From Bacillus thermozeamaize (GTDB lineage: Bacteria; Bacillota; Bacilli; ZCTH02-B2), in assembly GCA_002159075.1 (NCBI GenBank), contig LZRT01000062.1, positions 1 through 64,000 on the forward strand: a stretch of 64,000 nucleotides of DNA. The letters are read 5' to 3'. The notes under the pieces are model-generated. The model was not told the origin of the DNA. It did not search any database and was given only the letters and a program-made list of their open reading frames with translations. The number at the start of each line of letters is the position of its first letter. Positions within the stretch are counted from its first letter, which is position 1. This document shows positions 1 to 9,478 of the stretch, piece after piece. The translations under genes and the position numbers were made by a program.

Positions 1-244
1 AGAGGAAGGTCATGGTCAGTAAGGGCAAGCCACCCAAGTATACCTCTTTGAGGTGAATGTTGGGTTAGATTTTCAAATGAGTGATCTATTCCGTCTTCGG
101 TAAGATTTTTATATGGGTTGACACGGAACATGCCCACCGCACCTCCGAAAAAGAGAGGATCTCGCAAAGGACGGCGGCATCCGTTGACCTGCCCGTTGAC
201 CTGCCTTATGATCAATCCAAGAAGAACAGATCGGGGGGAGAGGA

Positions 245-2323
245 GTGGAAGGCCAGATAGCGTCGCATCAAGAGTGGTCTCTCGACACTCCTGTAACCGT
301 TTTGAAAGGATTGGGGTCCCATAAGGCGAAGGCCATGGAACGGCTGGGCATACGGACGCTGGGGGACTTGCTTTACCATTTTCCTTTCCGGCATAACTGG
401 CGGGAGGTTCAGCCCATTCAGCATGCGCCGCATGGCGAGATCGTGACGTTGCGCGGCCAGATCACCGGGCGCCCGTTGAGCCGTTGGTACGGTCAAAAGA
501 AATCGCGGCATGCCGTGACATGTATCGTGGATCATGTGCCGATTCAGTTGGTCTGGTTTAACCGCAATTATTTGTTGGACAAGCTGCGGCCCGGGGTATG
601 GGTGCATGCGACGGGAAAATGGGACGGGCATCGCTTGCAGTTGACCATGGAGGAGTTGAGCTTTCCGGATGATGTCCGCCGCGAGCAGGAATTCCTTCCC
701 TATCAGCCGGTGTATGCCACGGTCTCGCCCTTGACCAACAAGGGATTGCAAAAAATGATCTGGGATCTTCTGGAGCAAATGAAGGGGAAGATCGATGAGG
801 TGTTGCCGCCGCAGATTCGGGAAAAATACAGGCTGGTTTCCCGCGAGGAGGCTATCCGGGCCATCCATTTTCCCGCAGACAAGGAGGCGCTGCGCCAGGC
901 CCGCCGGCGCCTGGCGTATGAAGAGGCGCTGTTCTACCAATTGGGGTTGCAGCTGCGGCGGAAACAGATCGCCAACTCCTTTCAACGTCCGCCCCGCAAG
1001 ATACCGCACCCGGAGGTGGAACGGTTCATTCAAAAGCTCCCCTTCACCTTGACGGCCGATCAGCGAAAAGCAGTGGATGAGATCCTGGCAGACCTTGAAA
1101 GACCACAGCCGATGAACCGACTCTTGTTGGGGGATGTCGGTTCCGGTAAAACGGTGGTAGCGGCCACCGCCATGCTGGCGATGGTCAAGGCCGGTTACCA
1201 GTGCGCGCTGATGGCTCCCACTGAGATCCTGGCTGAACAGCACAGCAAGACGTTGCAAGAGCTCTTTCGGGAGGAAAGGGTAAGTATCGGCGTGCTGACG
1301 GGCAGCACCCCTTCGCGGCAGCGGCAGGAGCTGTTGGCGCAACTGCGGATGGGCTTGCTGGACATTCTGGTGGGAACACACACACTGATCCAGGAAGAAA
1401 TCCAGTTTCGCCAGCTGGGACTGGTGGTTACGGACGAACAACACCGCTTTGGCGTCAAGCAGCGGGAAAGCCTGCGCAACAAAGGGGTTTATCCGGACGC
1501 GCTGTTCATGACAGCAACGCCCATTCCTCGCACCCTGGCCATTACCATGTACGGGGATATGGATCTGTCGGTGATTCGGCAGTTGCCTGCTGGCCGCAGG
1601 CCGGTTCGAACCCAATGGATCCGGCCGAAACAGTTTCCCCAAGTGGTCGCTTGGATCCAGCAGCAAGTGGATCAGGGCTTTCAGGCCTATGTCATTTGTC
1701 CGCTCATTGAAGAATCAGAGAAAATCGATGTACAAAATGCGGTCGACCTGCACGCGCAACTATCGGGTCAGTTGAAAGCCCGCGTAGCTCTTTTGCATGG
1801 GAGGATGCCAGTCAAGGAGAAGGAACAGGTGATGGAGGCTTTCTACTGTGGCAAGGTGGATGTGCTGGTATCCACGTCCGTGGTCGAGGTGGGGGTCAAC
1901 GTGCCGCGGGCAACCGTCATGGTGATATACGATGCGGAGCGGTTTGGACTGGCGCAGCTGCATCAGCTTCGGGGCAGGGTGGGACGGGGCTCTGCGCAAG
2001 CCTACTGTTTTCTCGTTGCGGATCCCAAATCGGCCATCGGCAAGGAAAGAATGAAAACGGTCGTCCAGATGCAGGACGGTTTCGCGATTGCGGAACAAGA
2101 CTTGCGCCTGCGGGGACCAGGCGATGTGTTGGGTGTCCGCCAGAGCGGTGAGGTCGACTTTCGTCTGGTCGATTTGGTTCACGATCAGGTGATGATCGAA
2201 TACGCAAGACGCGACGCACGTTGGATTGTCGAAGAAAGCCCTGGCTTGCTGCAGGAGAAGACGTCTCCCCTTTACCAGGAATTGGTGCGCCGGGGATATG
2301 GTGAAGCGAAGCCTTTTGATTAA
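245..2323 (+). CDS. recG: ATP-dependent DNA helicase RecG
   Basis: RecG remodels stalled replication forks and branched recombination intermediates. At 692 residues it has the family length. An N-terminal wedge/OB region is followed by a superfamily 2 helicase core: Walker A GDVGSGKT near residue 298, the DEQH box near 396, then TATPIPRTLA, and the RecG C-terminal block with QLRGRVGRG. The GTG start at 245 sits directly after a purine-rich GGGGGGAGAGGAG, so the true start could be a few codons later. A strong terminator follows. In B. subtilis recG directly precedes fapR; here a block of ylb genes lies between them. Confidence 0.97.
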   Translation: MEGQIASHQEWSLDTPVTVLKGLGSHKAKAMERLGIRTLGDLLYHFPFRHNWREVQPIQHAPHGEIVTLRGQITGRPLSRWYGQKKSRHAVTCIVDHVPIQLVWFNRNYLLDKLRPGVWVHATGKWDGHRLQLTMEELSFPDDVRREQEFLPYQPVYATVSPLTNKGLQKMIWDLLEQMKGKIDEVLPPQIREKYRLVSREEAIRAIHFPADKEALRQARRRLAYEEALFYQLGLQLRRKQIANSFQRPPRKIPHPEVERFIQKLPFTLTADQRKAVDEILADLERPQPMNRLLLGDVGSGKTVVAATAMLAMVKAGYQCALMAPTEILAEQHSKTLQELFREERVSIGVLTGSTPSRQRQELLAQLRMGLLDILVGTHTLIQEEIQFRQLGLVVTDEQHRFGVKQRESLRNKGVYPDALFMTATPIPRTLAITMYGDMDLSVIRQLPAGRRPVRTQWIRPKQFPQVVAWIQQQVDQGFQAYVICPLIEESEKIDVQNAVDLHAQLSGQLKARVALLHGRMPVKEKEQVMEAFYCGKVDVLVSTSVVEVGVNVPRATVMVIYDAERFGLAQLHQLRGRVGRGSAQAYCFLVADPKSAIGKERMKTVVQMQDGFAIAEQDLRLRGPGDVLGVRQSGEVDFRLVDLVHDQVMIEYARRDARWIVEESPGLLQEKTSPLYQELVRRGYGEAKPFD

Positions 2324-2461
2324 ATTTTTTCCTGGAGTGTATATTTTTTCTCGCGCCGGGGCATCATGATCCTAGCGACGCCAATCAGGCGTACGCGACA
2401 ACCGCGGAGAAGGCTTACGTTTCCCCATAAGCTCTTCCTCCGGTTTCTCCTCTCCCATTTC

Positions 2462-2492
2462 GCCACCTGTATTTCCGTACAGGTGGCATTTT
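2462..2492 (+). terminator. Intrinsic terminator after recG
   Basis: A perfect 10-bp stem (GCCACCTGTA / TACAGGTGGC) with a 6-base loop is followed by TTTT and further T-rich sequence. It lies about 140 bases past the recG stop and separates recG from rsmD. Confidence 0.9.
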
Positions 2493-2598
2493 CTATATTT
2501 CTTTCGATCTGATTCTATCTTTTTCGACCTTTTTTTGCTAAAATAAAGAAAGATTTCCGGTGTCTGCCTGAACCGAAACTGCTGAGTAGGTGAATGGG

Positions 2599-3159
2599 AT
2601 GCGTGTCATTGCAGGGGAATTCCGGGGGCGCAACTTGAAATCGGTTCCGGGACGACATGTCCGCCCCACCTCAGACAAGGTAAAAGGGGCCATGTTCAAT
2701 ATGATCGGTCCGTTTTTTGAAGGAGGGAGAGGACTCGATTTATTTGCGGGGACGGGGGCGCTCGGGATTGAGGCGTTGAGCCGCGGTCTTGAGCAGGTGG
2801 TTTTTGTTGATCACAGCCGTCAGTCGATTCGCGTGATTCAGACCAACCTTCGGATGCTGGGATTGGAAGGACAAGCCGAGGTGTATCAGATGGGGGCAGA
2901 AGAGGCGGTGTCCTTCTTGGCGGAGAGAAACCGGCGGTTTGATCTGGTGTTTCTGGATCCGCCTTATATGAGCACGAGGGAATCGCTGGCCCCCGCCTGG
3001 TTGACGCAACTGGCGCAAGGAAGGCTCTTGGCGCAGGCAGCCAAGGTGGTCTTGGAACATGATGCCAGGGTCAGCTTTCCGGATAGGCTGGGAGTGCTTG
3101 AGAAGGTCAAGGAGCGAAGGTACGGGAATACCACGCTCACGATCTTCGAACATACATAG
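2599..3159 (+). CDS. rsmD: 16S rRNA (guanine-N2)-methyltransferase RsmD (YlbH)
   Basis: RsmD methylates G966 (E. coli numbering) of 16S rRNA using S-adenosylmethionine. The 186-residue product starts MRVIAGEFRGR, carries the SAM-binding motif DLFAGTGALGIEALSRG and the catalytic DPPY, and has family length. ATG 2599 is chosen because AGGTGA lies 5 bases upstream; an in-frame GTG at 2590 overlaps that site. The rsmD-coaD pairing is conserved in Bacilli (ylbH-ylbI). Confidence 0.95.
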   Translation: MRVIAGEFRGRNLKSVPGRHVRPTSDKVKGAMFNMIGPFFEGGRGLDLFAGTGALGIEALSRGLEQVVFVDHSRQSIRVIQTNLRMLGLEGQAEVYQMGAEEAVSFLAERNRRFDLVFLDPPYMSTRESLAPAWLTQLAQGRLLAQAAKVVLEHDARVSFPDRLGVLEKVKERRYGNTTLTIFEHT

Positions 3160-3169
3160 GCGTGTTTGA

Positions 3170-3706
<537 letters not shown>

Positions 3707-3755
3707 AACGGCGGCCGGTTGAAGTCCATATGTCCAACGTGATAACGTTTGATGA

Positions 3756-3853
3756 TTGTCAGGGCAAACCATGCGAAAGCATGGGACGCAAAGCTACGGG
3801 TCTAAAGGGCGCCAGTTCATGTTGCTGCCTCATGATCGCCGGGCTGCAGGCAA
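3756..3853 (+). promoter_or_regulatory. Cyclic-di-GMP-I (GEMM-I) riboswitch upstream of a chemoreceptor gene
   Basis: The conserved GEMM-I strings occur in order: AGGGCAAACC (3761-3770), a GAAA tetraloop hairpin ATGCGAAAGCAT, GGGACGCAAAGC, GGGTCTAAAG, and the 3' signature ATGATCGCCGGGCTGC. A short P1 helix can form between TTGTC (3756-3760) and GGCAA (3849-3853). An intrinsic terminator starts 3 bases later, before the coding region. A weak promoter candidate (TTGAAG 3719, GATAAC 3741) precedes it. Assignment to the family is by motif; the direction of control is inferred. Confidence 0.93.
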
Positions 3854-3856
3854 CAC

Positions 3857-3884
3857 TCCGCCCATGACTCGGCGGATTTTTTTT
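3857..3884 (+). terminator. Riboswitch-linked intrinsic terminator
   Basis: A TCCGCC / GGCGGA stem (3857-3862 with 3871-3876) is followed by eight T residues (3877-3884). It lies between the aptamer and the receptor start. ATCGCC of the aptamer 3' part (3835-3840) could pair with the GGCG(G)AT arm, suggesting mutually exclusive folding. Confidence 0.8.
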
Positions 3885-3926
3885 GCGTTACTTCCTGGGA
3901 AAAAAATGGAAAGGAGTTTGTGTACA

Positions 3927-5738
3927 GTGAAAAACGTGTTCAATACTTTGCAATCGTTTTTCCGTTCTCTTTTTTCATCCCTGTCTCGCGTGGCTTCATC
4001 AATCCGTCTTTTTTCCAATCTTAAGGTGCTGTTTAAATTGTATATTTCTTATGCGGTCATTCTTTTGATTCTCTTGATGGTCGGTGGCACTGGCCTGATT
4101 GCTTTTAAACAATTGACGGCGGCTACGAAAGAGATTTATGAAGAACGGCTGATGGCCGTTTCCGAGATGACCCAGCTTTCCGCACAGTTTGAGAGGCTGA
4201 ATTCGTCCGTGGCCGGGGCCTTGATGGCCAGCAGAAATCTGACCGACGGGCAAGTGGATTCGCTCTTGAAGTTGAAAGAGGACATTCAAGGGAAGGTAGA
4301 CACGCTCAACAAGCAATTTGAGCAGTTTGGCATTCAGGAAAAAGATCTGAAAACCTTTACGATCATCTGGAATGGGTACGTGCAGGAACTGGAGGAAATT
4401 ATCGGCTTGCTGACCCAATCAGACCAATCGGTGGGCCGGACCACGGGATTGAGCCTGGCTGTCAGCAACTACAACCAGCAAATGACGACCAAAATCATGG
4501 GTTTGAACAAATTTCTGGATGAATGGGTGGACCATGAGAATCAGCTGGCGCAGGCCAGTTACGAGCGAGCCGTCCAGGTGGAGAAACGGGTGGCTTTCCT
4601 GCAATACACGTTGATTTTCCTGGCCGTTGCGGTAGCGGCATTGGTGGGGTGGCTGGTCGCCCAATCGATTGTCCGGCCTTTGAACGCAGTGGTGAAAGCG
4701 GCGGAAGCGATGGCCCAGGGTCAACTGAATCAACGTGTCGAACTCAATCAAAAGGACGAACTGGGAGAGCTTGCGGCATCTTTTAACCAGATGGCAAGCC
4801 AGATTCATGCCTTGCTGTCCAAGCTGGAGCAGACGGTTGTCCAATTGCGGGAGTATACGGACCAGTTGCAGGAAAGTTCGTCCGTCACCTTGCGGGCGAC
4901 CGAGCAGATTGCAGCTAGTTCGACGGAAATTTCCAGATCATCTGATGAGCAGATGGCACAGGCCAAGACGATGACCCAGACGATTGACGAAATGGCCCGT
5001 GGTCTGGAACATATTGTCGAGAACGTCGAAGAGGTGCTCCGCTATTCCAGTGAAACGACCCATGAGGTGACCAAAGGCAGGGGCAGTGTGGAGCGGGCGG
5101 TTTCCGAGATGAGAGCGATTGGCGACAGCTCACGGGAAACGGTCCAGCTGATGGCCAACTTGGAAGCCTATTCGCGAAATATCTCGCAGATCACCGAAAT
5201 GATTCAGAACGTGGCGAGTCAGACAAACCTCTTGTCCCTCAATGCAGCCATTGAGGCGGCCCGTGTCGGTGAAGCCGGCCGCGGATTTGCCGTGGTTGCG
5301 CAGGAGATCCGCAAACTCTCGGATGAAGCGAGCGCCGCTGCCAAGGAGATTGATCAGCAGTTGCAGCAAATTCAGAAAGAAATCAGCCGGGCGGCCGCGC
5401 AGATCGACAGCAATGAGAAACAGGTGCTGAAGGGGATGGACACCATTCAGGAAGTGGAACGCGTCTTCAACAATATTCAGGAGGCGATGCATCTGCTCTC
5501 GGGCCGCATCGAGGAGGTATCCGGGACGATTGAAGAAATGGCGGCCGGCAGTGAAGAGATCAGCAGCGGGATGAACCAGTTGACCGAAAACATCGAAACC
5601 CACTTGCGCTCGGTCAAGGAAACCTCCAGCAGTTTGGAAACGCAAACCGCCTCGATGCAGCAAGTCGGTGCCGTCAGCCATTCCCTGCAAGCCGTGGCCA
5701 AGGAACTGGACAAGCAGCTGCAATCCTTTCAGCTGTAA
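3927..5738 (+). CDS. Methyl-accepting chemotaxis protein
   Basis: This is a transmembrane chemoreceptor signalling to CheA/CheW. From GTG 3927 (AAGGAG 10 bases upstream, downstream of the riboswitch terminator) it has 603 residues: TM1 about 39-61, an extracytoplasmic helical region of about 160 residues (four-helix-bundle type), TM2 about 224-250, HAMP about 251-305, then a long coiled cytoplasmic domain. The hairpin-tip motif is [20 protein letters not shown] around 430-450. The ligand is unknown. It ends only 18 bases from the convergent ylbJ stop. It interrupts the usual rsmD-coaD-ylbJ order. Confidence 0.95.
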   Translation: MKNVFNTLQSFFRSLFSSLSRVASSIRLFSNLKVLFKLYISYAVILLILLMVGGTGLIAFKQLTAATKEIYEERLMAVSEMTQLSAQFERLNSSVAGALMASRNLTDGQVDSLLKLKEDIQGKVDTLNKQFEQFGIQEKDLKTFTIIWNGYVQELEEIIGLLTQSDQSVGRTTGLSLAVSNYNQQMTTKIMGLNKFLDEWVDHENQLAQASYERAVQVEKRVAFLQYTLIFLAVAVAALVGWLVAQSIVRPLNAVVKAAEAMAQGQLNQRVELNQKDELGELAASFNQMASQIHALLSKLEQTVVQLREYTDQLQESSSVTLRATEQIAASSTEISRSSDEQMAQAKTMTQTIDEMARGLEHIVENVEEVLRYSSETTHEVTKGRGSVERAVSEMRAIGDSSRETVQLMANLEAYSRNISQITEMIQNVASQTNLLSLNAAIEAARVGEAGRGFAVVAQEIRKLSDEASAAAKEIDQQLQQIQKEISRAAAQIDSNEKQVLKGMDTIQEVERVFNNIQEAMHLLSGRIEEVSGTIEEMAAGSEEISSGMNQLTENIETHLRSVKETSSSLETQTASMQQVGAVSHSLQAVAKELDKQLQSFQL

Positions 5739-5756
5739 ATGCGCACGGTCCTCGTT

Positions 5757-7004
5757 TCATGGCTTTGCGCGGCGAAACCAATGGATTAAAAAGCTGCAGC
5801 ATCCCATCACGAGCAAGCTGATGAAAGCCAGCCAACCGAGTCCGATCAGGTACATCCACCATAGCCCCCAGCCGCTTTGCGGTGAGAGGTGCAAAAAGGC
5901 GGGAATGATCAACATCCGGGACAGTTGTTTTTCCAAGGGATCCCATAGCGCCAACGTCAGAAGAAAAGCGAGCATGCCATGGAGCACCCGGGCCAAGAGG
6001 TACGGCAGATACCGGATATCTGTTCTGCTCAGCAGGCTGGCCACCTGGGCGTGAATCGACAGGCCGCTCCAGGCGATGATCGCGTTGCATGCCGCAAGCT
6101 GGTAGCGGAGCGGGACATGAGATGGCATGACGCTGATGGCTTGCGCGCCCAGCGTGATTTCCAGCAAACCCGGAACAATGCCCTGCCCCAGGATGGCCGG
6201 CAAGCCGATGAGATGGAGCAAGGCAGCCATGAAAGAGGCAAGCCAGTCGGTCAGGTGTATGATGGTCAGCATCGAGATCATGACAGAAAAAAAGACGAGG
6301 AATCCGCCGATCATCAGACAGGTGTTCACCGATGAGACGACAGCGTCCGACAACAACTGTCCGAGCGTGCGCCCGTCTCCAATCCGGGCACGATGCATGG
6401 CACGCAATGCCCGCACAAGGATGAACCCCTTTCCCGATTGGATGGCTGGCGTCGTTGGCCCGTCCGGTTCATGGAAGCGCATGAGAAAGCCGACCAGGAA
6501 ATTGGACAGATAGTGGACGGAAGCAAGAATAATACCTACCTTTGCGTCATGGAAAAAGCCGACGGCTACCGTACCGAACATGAAAAGCGGACCGGCAGTA
6601 CTGGTAAATGAAACCAGACGCTCCCCTTCGGTACGGGAGATCAGCCCCTGTTCTCTCAACCGGGAGGTCAATTTGGCACCGATCGGGTTTCCCGATGTCA
6701 ATCCGACGGCCATGACGAAGGAACCGCTGCCGGGAACGCGGAAAATGGGCCGCATAAAGGGTTCAAGCAACACGCCGAGAAAATGAACCACGCCAAAGCC
6801 GATCAGCAATTCGGCGATGATGAAAAAGGGCAACTGCGCCGGGAGCAGTACCTCCCACCAGATGGACAACCCCTTCAGCGACGCTTTGAACGCTTCCTCC
6901 GGGTATACGATCACGGATGCGACGAGAAACATGGCGCAGCCGCTGAACAGCATCGTGGTCGTATGGCTGCGATTGATTCGCTTCCTCAGGTTTGTTAGAC
7001 TCAT
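5757..7004 (-). CDS. ylbJ: Sporulation integral membrane protein YlbJ
   Basis: A polytopic membrane protein of 415 residues with nucleoside-recognition (Gate) type domains: repeated hydrophobic helices from residue 18 on and the motif GLTSGNPIGAKL in the first half. In B. subtilis ylbJ is a mother-cell sporulation gene affecting spore cortex. The start (CAT at 7002-7004 on the plus strand) has GGAGTG about 10 bases upstream on its own strand. It is the only minus-strand gene in the window. Its presence suggests, but does not prove, a spore former. Confidence 0.9.
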   Translation of the reverse strand: MSLTNLRKRINRSHTTTMLFSGCAMFLVASVIVYPEEAFKASLKGLSIWWEVLLPAQLPFFIIAELLIGFGVVHFLGVLLEPFMRPIFRVPGSGSFVMAVGLTSGNPIGAKLTSRLREQGLISRTEGERLVSFTSTAGPLFMFGTVAVGFFHDAKVGIILASVHYLSNFLVGFLMRFHEPDGPTTPAIQSGKGFILVRALRAMHRARIGDGRTLGQLLSDAVVSSVNTCLMIGGFLVFFSVMISMLTIIHLTDWLASFMAALLHLIGLPAILGQGIVPGLLEITLGAQAISVMPSHVPLRYQLAACNAIIAWSGLSIHAQVASLLSRTDIRYLPYLLARVLHGMLAFLLTLALWDPLEKQLSRMLIIPAFLHLSPQSGWGLWWMYLIGLGWLAFISLLVMGCCSFLIHWFRRAKP

Positions 7005-7191
7005 TTTGCCAGTTCACTCCGGAATTAGGATGGATCCTTCAGCATAAGGCAGGATCTGGGCGCTTGTGTTCATTTGGCGATGGTCCAAGCCATTGGATAC
7101 CACATATCTACGTGCAGGAAGCGGTATTTATACCTGATGCGGGAAGTTTGGCCGGGTGCGTGACAGGGGTGCCGGCAGGGAGGGTGGTCAG

Positions 7192-7980
7192 ATGGAACCA
7201 AAGGTCGGTCTGGCTCTCGGTTCAGGCGGTGCAAGAGGATTTGCGCATATCGGCGTCCTCAAGGTGTTGAAAGAGGAAGCCATTCCGATTCATTGCATCG
7301 CGGGCAGCAGCATGGGTTCACTGGTCGGCGCGATTTTTGCGGTCCACCAAAATCCGCACATGATGGAAAAAGTGGCGACCCACCTCAAGCCCAAGCATTG
7401 GGTGGATTTTACCGTGCCGAAGATGGGCCTGGTGGCAGGGGAAAAGGTCCGCGAGTTAATCCGGTTGCTCACGCATGGAAAGCGGCTTGAGGAGTTATCT
7501 CTACCTGTGGCCATCGTAGCCACCGATCTGGAAACGGGAAAGGAAGTGATCTTTACCGAAGGCCCGATAGACAAAGCGGTGCGAGCCAGCATAGCCATTC
7601 CTGGGATCTTCAACCCGGTGGTGGAGAACGGGCGTGTCTTGGTGGATGGCGGCGTCGTGACGCGCGTTCCGATTACGACGCTCAAGGCAATGGGCGCCGA
7701 TCTGGTGATTGCGGTGGACGTGGTTGCCGAGGTACCGAAAATCGAGATTCAGTCCCTCTTTGATGTCATCTCGCAGACAATCGACGTGATGGAACGGCAG
7801 CTGTACAAAACCCAGGCGGAACACGCCGACGTGTTTATTCAGCCCAAAGTGGGACATATCAGTTCCACCGACTTCACAAAGGCGGCCGAATGCATTGCCG
7901 CTGGAGAGAAGGCGGCAAGAGACAAGCTCGCGGAGATTCGCCGGTTGCTCCAGTCGTGGCCTGCAAAGCCAAGGGAATGA
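7192..7980 (+). CDS. ylbK: Patatin-like phospholipase family protein (YlbK/RssA type)
   Basis: A predicted serine hydrolase of the patatin family, 262 residues. It has the oxyanion-hole glycine run LGSGGARGFAHIGVL (residues 9-23), the nucleophile elbow GSSMG with Ser40, and the dyad aspartate in VDGG (Asp152). ATG 7192 follows GGGAGGGTGG. Its substrate is not known. It is divergent from ylbJ across a 187-base gap. ylbL and ylbM, which follow ylbK in B. subtilis, are missing. Confidence 0.9.
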   Translation: MEPKVGLALGSGGARGFAHIGVLKVLKEEAIPIHCIAGSSMGSLVGAIFAVHQNPHMMEKVATHLKPKHWVDFTVPKMGLVAGEKVRELIRLLTHGKRLEELSLPVAIVATDLETGKEVIFTEGPIDKAVRASIAIPGIFNPVVENGRVLVDGGVVTRVPITTLKAMGADLVIAVDVVAEVPKIEIQSLFDVISQTIDVMERQLYKTQAEHADVFIQPKVGHISSTDFTKAAECIAAGEKAARDKLAEIRRLLQSWPAKPRE

Positions 7981-7983
7981 GAA

Positions 7984-8011
7984 TTGACAAACCATTGTTC
8001 GATGGTATAAT
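7984..8011 (+). promoter_or_regulatory. Sigma-A-type promoter for ylbN-rpmF
   Basis: TTGACA (7984-7989) and TATAAT (8006-8011) are both consensus, separated by 16 bases. The expected transcript starts about 25 bases before the ylbN start codon. Confidence 0.85.
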
Positions 8012-8042
8012 GAACCTGTTGCAACATAAGGTGGGTGAAGTC

Positions 8043-8561
8043 ATGCGCATTCCTTTAAACGACATTCTCCACGCGCCGGAACAAAAAATCTGGATTCAGA
8101 CCACGCTGGATTACTCCTATCTGGTCGGTGAAGTGGAACAGCTGGTGGATCTGGCGCCAGTGGAAGTTGAGGTAGAGGTGGCTCAGCTCGGCGACGTTTT
8201 TTACTTGCAAGGCGAGGGAAACACCATCGCGCAGTTGAGTTGTTCCCGTTGCCTGGAACCTTATACGGCCAAAATGCGCTTCCAGCTGGAGGAGACGCTG
8301 GTGGAACGGCCGCTGACAGCCGAGGAGGAAGAGGCCGATCTCATTCAGATACGGGATCACGTCATAGAGCTGGCACCGATTGTCGAATCGGCGCTGATTC
8401 TTTCATTGCCGTACACCCCCCTCTGTCGTGACGAATGCCGAGGCATTTGCCCACAATGCGGAACTGACCGGAATGCACGTGCCTGTTCCTGTCAGGAAGA
8501 AACCATCGACCCTCGATGGAGCAAATTACAAGCATTGTTAAACAATGATTTGCGCAATTGA
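8043..8561 (+). CDS. ylbN: YceD/DUF177 family protein (YlbN)
   Basis: A 172-residue DUF177 protein; the family is linked to large ribosomal subunit biogenesis and is almost always next to rpmF. It contains a CSRCLEPY pair and a C-terminal CRDECRGICPQCG cluster plus a final CSC, consistent with metal binding. ATG 8043 follows GGTGGGTGAAG. A consensus promoter lies 32 bases upstream, so ylbN and rpmF probably form a two-gene transcript ended by the terminator after rpmF. Confidence 0.92.
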   Translation: MRIPLNDILHAPEQKIWIQTTLDYSYLVGEVEQLVDLAPVEVEVEVAQLGDVFYLQGEGNTIAQLSCSRCLEPYTAKMRFQLEETLVERPLTAEEEEADLIQIRDHVIELAPIVESALILSLPYTPLCRDECRGICPQCGTDRNARACSCQEETIDPRWSKLQALLNNDLRN

Positions 8562-8591
8562 GAGAAACCATGGTGAAGAGGAGGTAGGAAG

Positions 8592-8765
8592 ATGGCAGTA
8601 CCTTTTCGAAGGACATCCAAGACGAGGAAGAACAAGCGTCGCACGCACTACAAGCTGGAGGTTCCCGGGATGACCCAGTGCCCGCAGTGCGGCGAATACA
8701 AGTTGTCGCATCATGTCTGCAAACATTGCGGCTATTACAAAGGACGGGAAATCATCACAAAATGA
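8592..8765 (+). CDS. rpmF: 50S ribosomal protein L32
   Basis: A 57-residue protein beginning [17 protein letters not shown], typical of bacterial L32. It keeps the four-cysteine zinc ribbon: CPQCG, then CKHCG. A GAGGAGG ribosome binding site lies upstream, and the terminator begins 7 bases after the stop. Found by direct translation, as it is too short for most ORF cut-offs. Confidence 0.97.
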   Translation: MAVPFRRTSKTRKNKRRTHYKLEVPGMTQCPQCGEYKLSHHVCKHCGYYKGREIITK

Positions 8766-8772
8766 GAGAAAA

Positions 8773-8811
8773 AATTACCCCAAAGCTTATTGCGACGGGG
8801 TAATTCTTTTT
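8773..8811 (+). terminator. Intrinsic terminator after rpmF
   Basis: A 9-bp stem AATTACCCC / GGGGTAATT (8773-8781 and 8797-8805) is followed by TTTTT at 8807-8811. It isolates rpmF from the fapR operon. Confidence 0.92.
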
Positions 8812-8821
8812 ATATACTACT

Positions 8822-8858
8822 TTTAGCACCTCGTGATAAATGTTATTAAAATTATAAT
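8822..8858 (+). promoter_or_regulatory. Putative FapR operator and fapR promoter
   Basis: TTTAGCACCTCGTGATAAA (8822-8840) is an imperfect palindrome (TTTA.CAC...GTG.TAAA). It resembles the TTAGTACC-type FapR box known from B. subtilis. A perfect TATAAT follows at 8853-8858, so the palindrome covers the -35 region. This would give autorepression relieved by malonyl-CoA. The site assignment is inference. Confidence 0.6.
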
Positions 8859-8881
8859 ATTTTTCTTTTGTCGATTTACTC

Positions 8882-9460
8882 TTGAAGGTGGTGTCCAGAA
8901 TCTCCCGTCGTGCAAAAGAACAGCGCCAACGCCAAGTGTCTGAGATTATCAAGCAAAACCCTTTTGTGACCGACAAGCTGCTGGCCCGCATGCTGGGTGT
9001 CAGCGTCCAGACGATTCGTCTGGACCGGGCCGCGTTGAAGATCCCTGAGCTGCGCGAGCGGATGAAACAGCTGGCCCGCGGTGATGACAAAGTCAGAAGC
9101 ATGGAGACGCAGGAGGTCATCGGCCAGATTGTGGACTTGCAATTGGACCGGGGCGGCATCTCCCTCCTGGACGTGGAGGAGCACCACGTGTTTAAAAAGA
9201 CGAAAATCGCCCGCGGCCACCATATCTTTGCGCAAGCCAATTCGCTGGCGATTGCCGTGATTGATGCAGAGCTGGCGCTGACGGCAACGGCCAAATTGCG
9301 TTTTGTTCGTCCTGTAAGGAAAGGGGAGCGTTTGGTCGCAAAGGCGCAAGTGGTTCAATCGACAGGCTCACGCAGTAAGGTGAAGGTTGAGACCTATTCC
9401 GGAGAAGATCTGGTTTTTGAAGGAGAATTTTGGGTCTACAGAGGAACTCAGCCGTCATGA
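8882..9460 (+). CDS. fapR: Fatty acid and phospholipid biosynthesis regulator FapR
   Basis: FapR represses fatty-acid and phospholipid genes and is released by malonyl-CoA or malonyl-ACP. The 192-residue product has an N-terminal helix-turn-helix (NPFVTDKLLARMLGVSVQTIRLDR, split around residues 20-45) and a C-terminal hotdog-fold effector domain. Start choice is uncertain: TTG 8882 overlaps a GAAGGTGGTG ribosome-binding-like run and GTG 8888 or 8891 are alternatives. It leads the plsX-fabH-fabD-fabG cluster as in B. subtilis. Confidence 0.95.
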   Translation: MKVVSRISRRAKEQRQRQVSEIIKQNPFVTDKLLARMLGVSVQTIRLDRAALKIPELRERMKQLARGDDKVRSMETQEVIGQIVDLQLDRGGISLLDVEEHHVFKKTKIARGHHIFAQANSLAIAVIDAELALTATAKLRFVRPVRKGERLVAKAQVVQSTGSRSKVKVETYSGEDLVFEGEFWVYRGTQPS

Positions 9461-9478
9461 TATGAAAGGGGAAAGAGG

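Noticed and set aside
3-56. Open frame running into the window start and ending TGA at 54-56
   Set aside because: Only 17 codons, no recognisable protein; could be the tail of an upstream gene but cannot be supported.
118-146. TTGACA at 118 as a recG promoter
   Set aside because: No -10-like hexamer at the right distance.
212-1666. 484-codon minus-strand frame opposite recG
   Set aside because: Shadow of a GC-rich gene; no domain or ribosome binding site.
3756-3926. N-terminal extension of the chemoreceptor through the riboswitch
   Set aside because: The extension is encoded by conserved aptamer and terminator sequence.
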